In this document: piece after piece, positions 20,001 through 27,800 of the stretch
Layout: each line of letters opens with the position of its first letter
Numbering within the stretch: the first letter of the stretch is position 1
Assembly: GCF_030503435.1 (NCBI RefSeq)
Contig: NZ_JAUKPO010000001.1
Span: 496,001 to 560,000 of the forward strand
DNA length: 64,000 bases
Reading direction: 5' to 3'
Origin: Rhodocytophaga aerolata
GTDB taxonomy: Bacteria > Bacteroidota > Bacteroidia > Cytophagales > 172606-1
Notes under the pieces: model-generated
Seen by the model: the letters and a program-made list of their open reading frames with translations, nothing else
Told to the model about the DNA's origin: nothing
Database searches by the model: none
Program-made: the position numbers and the translations under genes

Positions 20001-20637
20001 TAAAAGAAAATACCAATGTACCATTGCCGTCTGGTGCCGATAACGAATAATTTCCCTCTACATCAGTTGTTGTACCAGTTGTACTCCCTTTTAATAATAC
20101 GTTTACACCTGGCAAGCCGGAATTCTGCTCATCTACTACTTTACCTGAAATAGTAATAGCTGCGGCTATATTACTAGTTTGCAACAGAGCCATTCGTTCC
20201 AGTGAGGCAAGGGCATGCATTCCTTGCATAGATTCCGATGTGCCAGCAGAAGCAACTAACAATTTACTATCAATCTTCTGCAAACCTGAAGTTTCCTTGT
20301 TGGCTACAATAATGTAAAAATCATCCGCAGTCTTTTTGTATTTCAGAGAGAAAGACCGTAACACCTGTTCCAGAGCATCTTCCAGATTAGCGTAATTTTT
20401 GGCCGAAAACTGTACTTCCTTGTTTTCAATCAACTCTGATTTGTAGGCAATAGATACTTTAAACCTGTTTTCAAGGTCTTTTAATACACTTTTCAGTGTG
20501 CGCCTGTCTGTCTGCTCTGACGTATAGGTAGTAGCTTCTTTATCTGGTTTAAAGGAAGCTAATACTTGTCCATTCGAAGCAAACCCCAAGCAGCATGCAA
20601 GTACCATGATGCTGCATTGCTGTAGGTTTTTTTTCAT
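17029..20637 (-). CDS. SusC/RagA family TonB-linked outer membrane protein with STN domain
   Basis: A 1202-residue outer membrane transporter. In order: signal peptide (to about residue 27), secretin/TonB N-terminal STN domain (about 50-115), a carboxypeptidase-regulatory-like beta-sandwich (about 163-250, ISGKVVDEQNSGLPGVNV), a TonB-box region VVVVGYGEQKK near 243-253, a plug domain (about 260-370) containing the SusC/RagA signature ISVLKDAAAAIYGARAANG, and a beta-barrel to the terminal VTVTF. The STN domain is the part that signals to a FecR anti-sigma in the periplasm, which fits the FecR and sigma genes just upstream. It is coupled to SusD by a TAATG overlap. The leader before the ATG reads CTAAACCCTTAACCCTC with no Shine-Dalgarno. 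Confidence 0.96.
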   Translation of the reverse strand: MKKNLQQCSIMVLACCLGFASNGQVLASFKPDKEATTYTSEQTDRRTLKSVLKDLENRFKVSIAYKSELIENKEVQFSAKNYANLEDALEQVLRSFSLKYKKTADDFYIIVANKETSGLQKIDSKLLVASAGTSESMQGMHALASLERMALLQTSNIAAAITISGKVVDEQNSGLPGVNVLLKGSTTGTTTDVEGNYSLSAPDGNGTLVFSFIGYATQEVPINNRTSINITMAADVKTLGEVVVVGYGEQKKETVTGSVATVKGAELVKSPALNVSNSIAGRMPGVIAVNRSGEPGYDGSGIRIRGSNTLGSNEALIVIDGIPARAGGIERLNPADIENISVLKDAAAAIYGARAANGVILVTTKRGKTGKPELSYSYNQGFAQPTVVPKLANSSQYAEMRNELEVINMPVSEWAAAAEAFRNTGSYSYVDANGATQTKTAPYKPEDIQKYRDGSDPWGYPSTNWYEATLKPWSPQSRHNLQLNGGTENFRYLASLGYQNQDAYYRKAATGYKQYDLRINLDANINKYIKTSVGVLGRQENRFFPTRSAGSIFRMQMRGIPTAPAFWPNGLPGPDIENGENPVVITTNDTGYDRDTRYYFQSNGSLEISVPWVAGLKLTGTAAVDKYIRQRKLWQIPWYLYSWDRSSYEDDGVTPKLTRNKRGPAEPSLRQENEDQLNILLGGILSYDRTFGDHAFTFLAGTNRETIQNANFWGFRRYFISPQVDQLGAGGNSERNTNGGGFERARLNYFGRVAYNFKEKYMAEFLWRYDGSYMFPENTRYGFFPGIMAGWQISEENFFKDNIGFINYLKIRGSWGQMGNDQIYYDRNRNGEINSDETLAEYQYLATYPFRTHIIGGQEVLTLYEPRVPNNSITWEVANNSNVGLEGRLLQGRINFEFDYFYNKRSNLLWPREGSVTESSGIFAILPPQNIAKVANRGFDFLVGYNGQVGEFRYNVSVNGGYAKNKVIYWNEAEGAPEWQRTTGRPMYTYMAYVYDGVFKDQAAIDANTLDYTAITNTLRPGDMKYKDHNQDGKITPDDQVRTDKTNIPLFQGGVNIGAQFKNFDLSILFQGAAGALVYVGTGEMGSIGNYLLDIYENRWTVDNPSDKHPRIADRGNQYFSSNNTYWLRSTDYIRLKNLELGYTIPEAIGQRVGINNLRVYVNGLNLFTIDKLKVYDPENANANGQYYPQARVLNAGVTVTF

Positions 20638-20742
20638 GAGGGTTAAGGGTTTAGAAATTTACTTTGTTAAAGACTACTTGAACTTAAAATTATACAACTT
20701 ATTTTTTTACATACATGTGACCGTTGCTTGTTTGAGTTATTT

Positions 20743-21810
20743 TTATTGTTTCATCGGAAGGATTTGTACTAAACTTCCTTTTCTGCTGATTTTGATTTCA
20801 AAGGTTTGAGCAATGTATTGCAACAATGTATCTTTATTGCTTAAAGGGATAGATCCGGATACTTTTTGCTTCAGCAAATCTTTGCGTGTTACTTTTACCT
20901 GGTAGCCATAGCTATTTTCCAAGAGCTGTACAATTTCCTCAAGGCTTGTATCATCCAGTTGAAGTTTGTTGGATTTCCAGGAGGAGTATATTTTAGGGTT
21001 TACCTCTTTCTTGATGTATTTCTCTGAGGCCTCATCGAACTCTATTAATTCGCCAGGCTTCATCAGCAAACGTTGCTTTGGGGCATCTTTTTTATCGGCA
21101 GGCTGTATTCTGAGTTGTATCTGGCCGGTTTCTAATACCACTCTGGTTTTGTTGTTTCTTTTGGTAATATTAAATTCTGTTCCTAATACTTCTACTTGTA
21201 AAGAATTATCCGTATGCACAATAAACCGCTGGTGGTTTGCCGTATGTACCACAGAAAAAAATGCTTCTCCACTTAGCCAAACTTCCCGCACATCGGTTGC
21301 CGACCAGTTTTTAGCGAACGAGACCTGTGAATTGGCATTGAGTGTTATAAGAGACCCGTCTGGCAGTTGTACTGCTTTTGTTTCCCCATAGGCAGTAGTA
21401 TAAGTTATGGTATGTACCCATTTGCGGTAAAGCAAACCGGCTACTGAAAGTAAGAGAATGGCGGCTAAGGAGGCGGCAATACCCATAAACAGGTGGCGGC
21501 GTGACGAACGGCGTTTTAACGTTCCGGCATATGGTTTTATAACCTGTTGCCTTTCTGGCTTAGCCGACACTAGTTTTTCCAGATTATGCCACATGCGTTC
21601 AGCTTTATCAGCAGGCATGGTTTTGTGTTCAAAAGCCATAGATTTGATCAGGGCTCGGGCTTCTGCTATTGTTTCTGCTTGAGAGGGATTTTTTATCAGC
21701 CAGTTTTCCCAGAATACATCAGCCTGTTCCGTAGGATTCTGTACCCATTCCTGGAAAAAGGAATCCATTACAAAATCTTCTACTGTATAGCCTTTATATT
21801 GCATATTCAA
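20743..21810 (-). CDS. FecR family anti-sigma factor (DUF4974)
   Basis: A 355-residue inner-membrane regulator. The N-terminal cytosolic part (1-105) has the DUF4880-like helical sigma-binding region, for example FFQEWVQNPTEQADVFWENW. One transmembrane helix lies near 108-128 after a basic KRRSSRR stretch. The periplasmic FecR domain follows (about 135-235, TAYGETKAVQLPDGSLITLNANS), and the DUF4974 STN-like domain closes the protein (about 275-350). It would hold the neighbouring ECF sigma inactive until the STN domain of the SusC reports ligand. It lies between the sigma and SusC genes, 276 nt and 105 nt away. Confidence 0.94.
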   Translation of the reverse strand: MNMQYKGYTVEDFVMDSFFQEWVQNPTEQADVFWENWLIKNPSQAETIAEARALIKSMAFEHKTMPADKAERMWHNLEKLVSAKPERQQVIKPYAGTLKRRSSRRHLFMGIAASLAAILLLSVAGLLYRKWVHTITYTTAYGETKAVQLPDGSLITLNANSQVSFAKNWSATDVREVWLSGEAFFSVVHTANHQRFIVHTDNSLQVEVLGTEFNITKRNNKTRVVLETGQIQLRIQPADKKDAPKQRLLMKPGELIEFDEASEKYIKKEVNPKIYSSWKSNKLQLDDTSLEEIVQLLENSYGYQVKVTRKDLLKQKVSGSIPLSNKDTLLQYIAQTFEIKISRKGSLVQILPMKQ

Positions 21811-22086
21811 TGGTTGGTCTGAGAAAGCGTATGTTGTTTCTCTTAAGAGGGAGAATCATCTATTTTGTCCCGGCTTTTATAAAGAAAAAACAAATTATTT
21901 TATTTGGCTTATGATCAGTGTTATTGCCTACCATTTGCTCCCAGGTTCCTGTACACCAGTTTTGCAGGAAATGCCAGAGTCCTGCTTATCCAGTTCTGCT
22001 TTTTTATAGATCAGGAACAGCTATTATAAGAAAGGAACTGATGGAAACGAACAGCTTAAGACTAGGGAATGTATGTATAGATATCT

Positions 22087-22728
22087 TTAAAAGATCATAC
22101 TGAATACCAGGGAAAAGGAATAGATAAAATCGTGTTTATTCAATTCTTTCCGGAGGGTTTGGATAGCTAGCGAAACCAGGTTACGTACCGATTTATAAGA
22201 AAGAGACATTAACTGCATTACTTCTTCATAACTCAGCTTCTCATAATAGCGGAGATACAACGCTTCTTTCTGACGTTTGGGTAAATGGTCAACAGTAGCT
22301 GAGAGTTTATGATATTGCTGGGAAAGCAACTGCTCATGAATCAGGTCCATATCTGCAGAACCTGTTGGGTCTAGGTGTTTATACAGTACTGCTTCATTAA
22401 AGGAGAAGGAGGATTTGCGAAAATGTTCCAATTTGGCAATGAGCAACCTTCTGAATGAAACAAGCAAATAATACCTGATGGAATTAATCTGGGAAAGTTT
22501 CTCCCGTTTCACCCACAAATCGATAAACAACTCTTGTATACAATCGCAGATAAGTTCCTCATCAGCTACAAGGGTAAGTCCATAATTGTAGAGAACATCT
22601 TTATAACACTTAAATATACAAGCATAAGCCTGTTGATCGCCTTCTTTAAAAGCTTTCCATATATCAGGCTCATTACTAAGGGCAACAGCTTTTGTTTTTA
22701 CCGATTGTGCTTGTAAAGGTATAGTCAT
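22087..22728 (-). CDS. ECF RNA polymerase sigma-70 factor
   Basis: A 213-residue ECF sigma factor of the Bacteroidota FecI-like type. Region 2 is seen at about residues 25-100 (FKEGDQQAYACIFKCYKDVLYNYG, then the CIQELFIDLWVKRE helix), and region 4 at about 140-205 (LPKRQKEALYLRYYEKLSYEEVMQLMSLSYKSVRNLV), with the helix-turn-helix near 165-190. It heads the minus-strand locus and is paired with the FecR gene downstream. The start is taken at the ATG at 22728; the first 22 residues before region 2 are not conserved, so an internal start cannot be excluded. Confidence 0.94.
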   Translation of the reverse strand: MTIPLQAQSVKTKAVALSNEPDIWKAFKEGDQQAYACIFKCYKDVLYNYGLTLVADEELICDCIQELFIDLWVKREKLSQINSIRYYLLVSFRRLLIAKLEHFRKSSFSFNEAVLYKHLDPTGSADMDLIHEQLLSQQYHKLSATVDHLPKRQKEALYLRYYEKLSYEEVMQLMSLSYKSVRNLVSLAIQTLRKELNKHDFIYSFSLVFSMIF

Positions 22729-23528
22729 AAGGTAAGAAAAACAGAACCAGGCATGCTAAATAATATTGTTCCTTTAAAAGTTACAATATTTATAAACTAA
22801 GTTAAAAAAAACAAAAAAAATAAACACAATTTTTATTAATTCTAGCTTTCTATGGCCTGCAATGAGGAGGAGGGGAAAGGGTAAGTAACACGTTTTTTTG
22901 CGATGCGAGTAAGGCAAGGCATTGGTCATAAAAATAAAATTCCTCCGGCAGAAACTACCGGAGGAATCTAGTAAAACAAACCACCTAAAACCTAAACTTA
23001 TATGACTATTATTTCATATCGACTTTTAAGGATACAGTTAATATACTTACTCTCCAATCCTACGCCTCACTTTCTATTTCCGTATCGTTTATATTTCAAA
23101 ATTACTATACCTGACTAAAATAAAAATGTAGTTTTCTTGCCTTATCATACATATATAATGTATTTGCTTAAAATTAAAACTTCTGCTGTTTCCTTTGGCC
23201 AACTCCTTCAGCAAACACCTACTATTATTATTTATATGCTTAACTATCAACTATTTATAATATTTTATTAGCTTTATATATATTTAAATTTCTGCCTGAA
23301 CAAAAGAATTAGCATACATAAACATGCTGAAAAGGAATAATAATCAGTAATAACTTTTAAAAAGCCTTTAACTATTACCAGAAGGTTACAGCAATATATT
23401 ATTCTCAACGAAGATTACATTATTTAGTAAGACCGGACTTTCCACTAATAAAGCATACAAAAAATGTGATGTACAGATCATTTATTTTACTATACTCGTG
23501 ATACGCTTTCTAAAACCATTTTTACCTT
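22729..23528. other. AT-rich 800-nt region without a recognised protein gene
   Basis: A strikingly AT-rich stretch. It holds a perfect 10-bp terminator-like hairpin acting on the minus strand (22939-22967) and, to its right, a minus-strand TAATTTTG -7-like box (23097-23104). On the plus strand, the run AACCTAAACTTAT before an ATG at 23002 looks like the leaders of SusC genes here, but the frame after it is only 38 codons (23002-23118) and has no SusC features. It may be a remnant or chance. Confidence 0.5.
22939..22967 (-). terminator. Orphan intrinsic terminator upstream of the ECF sigma gene
   Basis: The arms ATTCCTCCGG (22939-22948) and CCGGAGGAAT (22958-22967) pair perfectly around a 9-nt loop. 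On the minus strand they are followed by TTTATTTTTATG, a good U-run; on the plus strand the flank is A-rich. No minus-strand protein gene lies upstream of it, so it ends either a short RNA or the sigma leader. Confidence 0.65.
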
Positions 23529-23903
23529 ATGAAAAATCTCTGGTTTATCTTTCTTGTTTTTGGCTTATATTCCACTCCTATTAGCCAAACGCCTCATCCA
23601 TTCTTTTCCTCCGGATCTAACATACCTACCGGTCTTGAAGAGTACACAGGGAAGTATACTTTTACTACTTCTGGTAGCCCCATAACTTCATTCACTATTA
23701 CAGAAAAGGCAGGGGAATTATTTGGAGAGGCGGATAGCTATGGTGCCAATAAGCTAATAAAACAAGCAGAAGCAGATAAATTTGTTTCTACCAGTTCGTA
23801 TGGGTCTACTATTATTTTTGTACGCCATGCAGAGACAAAAAAAGTAACAGGCCTACAATTACTTATTCAAGGAAATACATTAGAAGCAACGAAAGAAAAT
23901 TAA
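23529..23903 (+). CDS. Small secreted protein, DUF3471-like beta domain
   Basis: A 124-residue protein with a signal peptide (MKNLWFIFLVFGLYSTPISQ, cleavage near residue 20). The mature part begins TGLEEYTGKYTF and continues as a short beta-rich domain (PITSFTITEKAGELFGEAD). This pattern resembles the small DUF3471-type domains found at the ends of beta-lactamase-like and other exported Bacteroidota proteins. The match is by eye only. It stands alone in an AT-rich region and is followed 95 nt later by the repeated element at 23998-24092. No function can be assigned. Confidence 0.7.
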   Translation: MKNLWFIFLVFGLYSTPISQTPHPFFSSGSNIPTGLEEYTGKYTFTTSGSPITSFTITEKAGELFGEADSYGANKLIKQAEADKFVSTSSYGSTIIFVRHAETKKVTGLQLLIQGNTLEATKEN

Positions 23904-23997
23904 CAGGCTTGTATCCCTTTTCTTAGGTATCTAACTCATACTTAACAGTTAACCGTTACCCGCTGCAACACATCATCAGATAAATTAAGTATATGAC

Positions 23998-24092
23998 TTG
24001 CTATTTTTAGCAAAAAAATTATAACTTAGCAGATAGTTAAAAGTTTGAACATACTATAGCAAAGGGCCTCTCTTCTAGAGAGGCTTTTTATT
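23998..24092 (+). repeat. Copy A of a two-copy structured 3' element with terminator
   Basis: It consists of hairpin TTGCTA/TAGCAA (23998-24013), an A-rich run, the box GTTAAAAGTTTGAACATA from 24036, and the terminator stem GCCTCTCT/AGAGAGGC (24066-24073 with 24077-24084) followed by TTTTTATT. Copy B at 44026-44118 has the same order and nearly the same box and terminator. It lies between the small secreted protein and the AraC gene. Confidence 0.6.
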
Positions 24093-24383
24093 GATTGTTT
24101 CTTTAGTATATGTATGGTGGAAGGGTTTATTAGTCCTCAAAGCTACCTTCTTATTCCAGAATTATATTTATTCAGAACTATAAATAATTTATTCAAAACG
24201 TTAAAATTGCAGGCAGCAATCACAGTATATTCGTTTAGGGGCATATTTTGAAGCAGTCAGACGATTAACACTAAACCTGCTTTGCTTCTGTATCCGAACA
24301 ACAACATAAATAAATAAGCCCGGAAGATTCAAAAATTCAGCTTACGGATTAACTACCCCGAATTGTGAATCTTAGTTCAATGT
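24093..24383 (+). other. Upstream region of the AraC-type regulator
   Basis: About 290 nt of AT-rich sequence between the terminator of copy A and the AraC start. No ORF of note is present. It presumably holds the promoter of the regulator, but I see no clean TTTG-N20-TAnnTTTG match. Confidence 0.3.
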
Positions 24384-25397
24384 ATGTTAACACTTTCTTT
24401 CGAAGAATTACAAAAACTACTAACGCAGAATTACAAGGTATACGAGGAGGAACAAATGAGTCTTCAAATGTATCATACTACGTATGCCTCTACTATTCAA
24501 AGTCCTGTTTGCGAAGGAAAGGCGATTAGTACTACTATCAGAGAAGGTATTACCTTACTCAGACTTCAACTGACCTTTAAACAGGATACACAAACAGAGA
24601 TAAAATCATTACAGCCACAAATTGGCTTTGCTTATTGTTTGGCCGGTACTATTTCTGCTATTAGGAATAACAGGGGTTATTTGCCTCCAGACGATAATAT
24701 TATTAACATGCCGGCCTATCATGGCTATATGTATGTAGCGCCTACCTCACAAGGCTGGCAATATTTCAAAGCCAACATAGGCTATGAAGCTATTTATATC
24801 CACTTTAGTTATCCTGCTTTTATTCAGCTTGTAGGCGAGCAATTGAATGAGATGCCTACTGAATTTAAGCTTCCAATGAATGATTATTCCCGGTATTACT
24901 TTAAGCAGGCCAAACTTACTACACCTGTAGTGGCTTTATGTGAGTCGCTCTTTAACAATCCTTTTTCAGGAAAAAGCAGAGAATTTTATAGAGAGGCTAA
25001 AGTAATAGAATTAATCGCCTATCAGTTGGATGAGTTAGTAAAGTCGCCAGATGAAATAGATTCTACTGGATCTATGCTGACAAAAAAAGAAGAGATGTTA
25101 ATTGAACGCAGTTATCAGCTGTTAATGGCTAACTTAGTTAATCCCCCTTCATTGATGGAACTTGCCCGGGAAATAGGCATGAGTGATTACAGGCTTAAAA
25201 ATGGATTTAAGCAAAAGTATGGGCAAACTCCCTATCGTTTTATAGCAGAGAAACGGATGATTACAGCCAGAGAATTATTAGCTAAAGGAAACATGAATGT
25301 AAGTGAGGTAGCAAACGCAGTAGGGTTTAATTCTCTGGGGTCATTTTCTAATAGTTTTTATGAAAAATTTGGTATCCGCCCAAGTGAAGTAAAATAA
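24384..25397 (+). CDS. AraC family transcriptional regulator (PchR-like)
   Basis: A 337-residue regulator. The C-terminal 100 residues hold two helix-turn-helix motifs of the AraC/XylS family: SLMELAREIGMSDYRLKNGFKQKYG near 252-276 and NVSEVANAVGFNSLGSFSNSFYEKFG near 305-330, ending RPSEVK. The N-terminal 230 residues are a poorly conserved sensor region resembling the PchR/YbtA group, whose best-known members respond to siderophores. The start codon is the first ATG, just after a long leader. It is a single gene; the TonB receptor cluster at 28.3 kb is a possible but unproven target. Confidence 0.9.
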   Translation: MLTLSFEELQKLLTQNYKVYEEEQMSLQMYHTTYASTIQSPVCEGKAISTTIREGITLLRLQLTFKQDTQTEIKSLQPQIGFAYCLAGTISAIRNNRGYLPPDDNIINMPAYHGYMYVAPTSQGWQYFKANIGYEAIYIHFSYPAFIQLVGEQLNEMPTEFKLPMNDYSRYYFKQAKLTTPVVALCESLFNNPFSGKSREFYREAKVIELIAYQLDELVKSPDEIDSTGSMLTKKEEMLIERSYQLLMANLVNPPSLMELAREIGMSDYRLKNGFKQKYGQTPYRFIAEKRMITARELLAKGNMNVSEVANAVGFNSLGSFSNSFYEKFGIRPSEVK

Positions 25398-25648
25398 GTG
25401 TCAGCAGTGCCCAAAATCTCCTTATAGCTACTTTTGATACTGCCGATCATTCCTTTCCATAAGTAATTCTCTATACACTCCTTAGATAGTAAAATCACAC
25501 GCCGATTTCTAACGAAGCCATTGGTTAAAAAACGGGGGTGCTTCTTTTTGGGGACTTTCATTTTTTGAAGATTCTATATTGTATGAAGTGAAGGCATTCC
25601 GGACTTGGCTGTGTTACGTATATGGATTAAATACTTTACTTTGCATCT
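25398..25648. other. Intergenic region between AraC and CNNM genes
   Basis: A 250-nt stretch. A 67-codon minus-strand frame (25358-25561) overlaps the AraC end and shows no family features, so it is not called. A TACTTTGC box at 25637-25644, close before the CNNM ATG, may be a promoter element. Confidence 0.3.
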
Positions 25649-26920
25649 ATGGAAGTAGTGGTAATTTTTATCTTGATTTTATTAAACGGTATATTTTCTA
25701 TGTCAGAGATTGCCCTGGTATCTTCTCGCAAATCCCGACTGGAAGCTCAAGCCAAAAACGGAGATACCAAAGCATTAGCAGCTTTGCATTTAGCCAATTC
25801 TCCCAACCGCTTTTTATCGACTGTACAAATTGGCATTACCCTTATAGGAATTCTTACTGGTGTATTTAGCGGGGCCAATATTACAGAAGACATCAAGGCT
25901 TTTGTGGCCTCCAATGAGTTGTTAAGGCCTTATAGTAATGCCATAGCGGTAAGTATAGTCGTGGTACTGATCACTTATTTTTCACTGGTTTTAGGGGAAC
26001 TGGTACCCAAGCGTATTGGGCTGTCGAATCCGGAAGGTATAGCCAAAATAATGGCTACGCCTATGAATATTCTATCCAAATTCACTTCCCCTTTTATCTG
26101 GATACTAAGTAAATCCAATGATTTTATTATTAAGCTAATGGGTATAAAGCCCAATGATAATGCTGTAACTGAAGATGAAATAAAAGCAATTATTCAAGAG
26201 GGGGTTAGCGAAGGCGCAGTGCAGCAAATAGAGCATGAAATTGTAAAAAATGTATTCCATTTAGGCGACAGGCGCATCAGTTCTTTAATGACCTACCGGC
26301 AGGATATAGCCTTTCTCAATATTAACGATGATGTAGAAAGCAACCGGCAAAAAATTCTTGTTCACCGGCATTCGCAATATCCTTTATGCAATGGGACTAT
26401 AGATGACATTATCGGAATTATCTATAGCAAAGATTTGCTACACCCAAACATAGAGCAACAATTAGCCAGGCTACAGGAGATTAAGCGGGAGGCTTTGTTT
26501 TTACCTGAAAACAGTAAAGCCTATTTTGTGTTAGAGCAATTTAAAGAAAGGCGTATCCACAACGGAATAGTTGTAGATGAGTATGGGGCCGTTGCAGGCA
26601 TTGTGACTATCAATGATATATTTGATGCGCTTGTCGGCGATATTTCTGAAACTAATGAGTTTGAATACACTATTGTGCAGCGGGAAGATGGAAGTTACCT
26701 TATTGATGCCCAGATTCCCTTTGAAGAATTTCTAGATTACTTCTTAATACCCATTCCTGACCGGAGTAGTTTGTATGGGTTTAATACTTTAGGTGGTTTT
26801 GCTTTGAATATTTTAAATAGAATTCCCCGGGCCGGCGATACTTTTCATTGGCAGGATTATTCCTTTGAAATAGTAGATATGGATAAAAGCCGCATTGATA
26901 AGATTTTATTCAAAAAATAG
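25649..26920 (+). CDS. CNNM/CorC-HlyC family membrane protein with CBS domains
   Basis: A 423-residue inner-membrane protein. The N-terminal DUF21/CNNM transmembrane domain (1-190) has the SEIALVSSRKSRL motif at 19-31 and LGELVPKRIGL at 115-125. A pair of CBS domains follows (about 205-330, with TYRQDIAFLNI and GIVVDEYGAVAGIVT), then a CorC/HlyC C-terminal domain (about 340-423). The family includes Na-dependent magnesium or cobalt exporters; the annotation hemolysin is historical. The length is normal. The translation start is supported by the hydrophobic helix beginning directly at Met1. Confidence 0.93.
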   Translation: MEVVVIFILILLNGIFSMSEIALVSSRKSRLEAQAKNGDTKALAALHLANSPNRFLSTVQIGITLIGILTGVFSGANITEDIKAFVASNELLRPYSNAIAVSIVVVLITYFSLVLGELVPKRIGLSNPEGIAKIMATPMNILSKFTSPFIWILSKSNDFIIKLMGIKPNDNAVTEDEIKAIIQEGVSEGAVQQIEHEIVKNVFHLGDRRISSLMTYRQDIAFLNINDDVESNRQKILVHRHSQYPLCNGTIDDIIGIIYSKDLLHPNIEQQLARLQEIKREALFLPENSKAYFVLEQFKERRIHNGIVVDEYGAVAGIVTINDIFDALVGDISETNEFEYTIVQREDGSYLIDAQIPFEEFLDYFLIPIPDRSSLYGFNTLGGFALNILNRIPRAGDTFHWQDYSFEIVDMDKSRIDKILFKK

Positions 26921-27248
26921 AACTAAGCATTCTCTACTGTTAACACCTACCTACATAACCCCTCAATGCTTAGACTATGTTTAAAAAGCTACTCAATTAC
27001 CCAAGATAAAGGAACCAGACACAACAGCTTTATGTAGATTCAAAATGAGAAATTAACCTATCCGCACTGCGAGATTCCTATAATGGATATATTGAAAGGC
27101 ATGCAAGATGAACCTTTAAAAAAGCCCTTGGAATAAGCCGACTCTTTTGGAACAAAAGGGTTTAATAAAAATCATTTTAGAAATATTCTTGTAATCTATG
27201 TAATTATTTTTACATTTGAATTTTCCACTACTCTGCTAACTATATTCC
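26921..27248. other. Intergenic region before the TTG-start membrane protein
   Basis: It holds a 9-bp inverted repeat (26923-26931 with 26965-26973) shortly after the CNNM stop, without a U-run, and the promoter described at 27189-27218. A short frame near 27080-27135 codes for 17 residues and is not believed. Confidence 0.35.
27189..27218 (+). promoter_or_regulatory. Promoter of the TTG-start membrane protein gene
   Basis: TTG (27189-27191), a 19-nt spacer and TACATTTG (27211-27218) match the Bacteroidota promoter pattern. The predicted transcript would begin about 25 nt before the TTG start codon at 27249, which supports that start. Confidence 0.6.
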
Positions 27249-27800
27249 TTGAAAAGAGCTATCTCCCTTTTACTGCTCTCTTTATTCCTATACAATATGG
27301 TAGGGTTTTATACCCTGTTTTTTATTCAGCAGGCAAATATTAAGCAAGGGATTACTCAAACTATTGAACAGGGAAACATATCCGAGGAAGACTTAATTGT
27401 TTTCGGCATTCCTATTACCCTGCCCTACCAAGCGGACCGGGATTTTGAACGCGTAGAAGGCGATTTTAAGTATGAAGGAAAGTACTATGAGATGGTAAAA
27501 AAGAGGATTAAAAATGATACGCTCTATGTGTATTGCATTAATAATGTGGCGCAAGAACAGCTAAATGCTAATTTATCTAAACATACAGCCGCCCATGTAG
27601 GCGACCTTACAGGCAATCATGGTGGGAAATCTGCAGAAAAAATAATCAAACAAATCATCAAAGATTACCTCTCTCAACCAGCAGAGATATTTTCAACAAA
27701 TCTGCAAAAGATTGATTTGCTGAAAACAACTACGCATTATCTGCCGCATATTTCTTCCACAGCACGGCAAGTACCCTCTCCCCCTCCCAAAACCGCTTAA
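27249..27800 (+). CDS. Conserved membrane-anchored hypothetical protein, TTG start
   Basis: A 183-residue protein with a hydrophobic N-terminus (KRAISLLLLSLFLYNMVGFY) that is a signal anchor or uncleaved signal. The start codon is TTG, directly followed by AAA AGA, giving the MKRA beginning usual for such proteins. The extracytoplasmic part has a region of charged and beta residues (DFERVEGDFKYEGKYYEMVKKRIKNDTLYVYCINN) and a C-terminus rich in Pro and Thr. The MKRxxSxxLLxxFLYNxxGFY start resembles small Bacteroidota proteins encoded near transport genes. The function is unknown. Confidence 0.75.
   Translation: MKRAISLLLLSLFLYNMVGFYTLFFIQQANIKQGITQTIEQGNISEEDLIVFGIPITLPYQADRDFERVEGDFKYEGKYYEMVKKRIKNDTLYVYCINNVAQEQLNANLSKHTAAHVGDLTGNHGGKSAEKIIKQIIKDYLSQPAEIFSTNLQKIDLLKTTTHYLPHISSTARQVPSPPPKTA

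Noticed and set aside
25358-25561. Minus-strand frame of 67 codons between AraC and CNNM
   Set aside because: It overlaps the AraC end, has no promoter and no recognisable motif. A relic of a gene cannot be excluded but is not supported.
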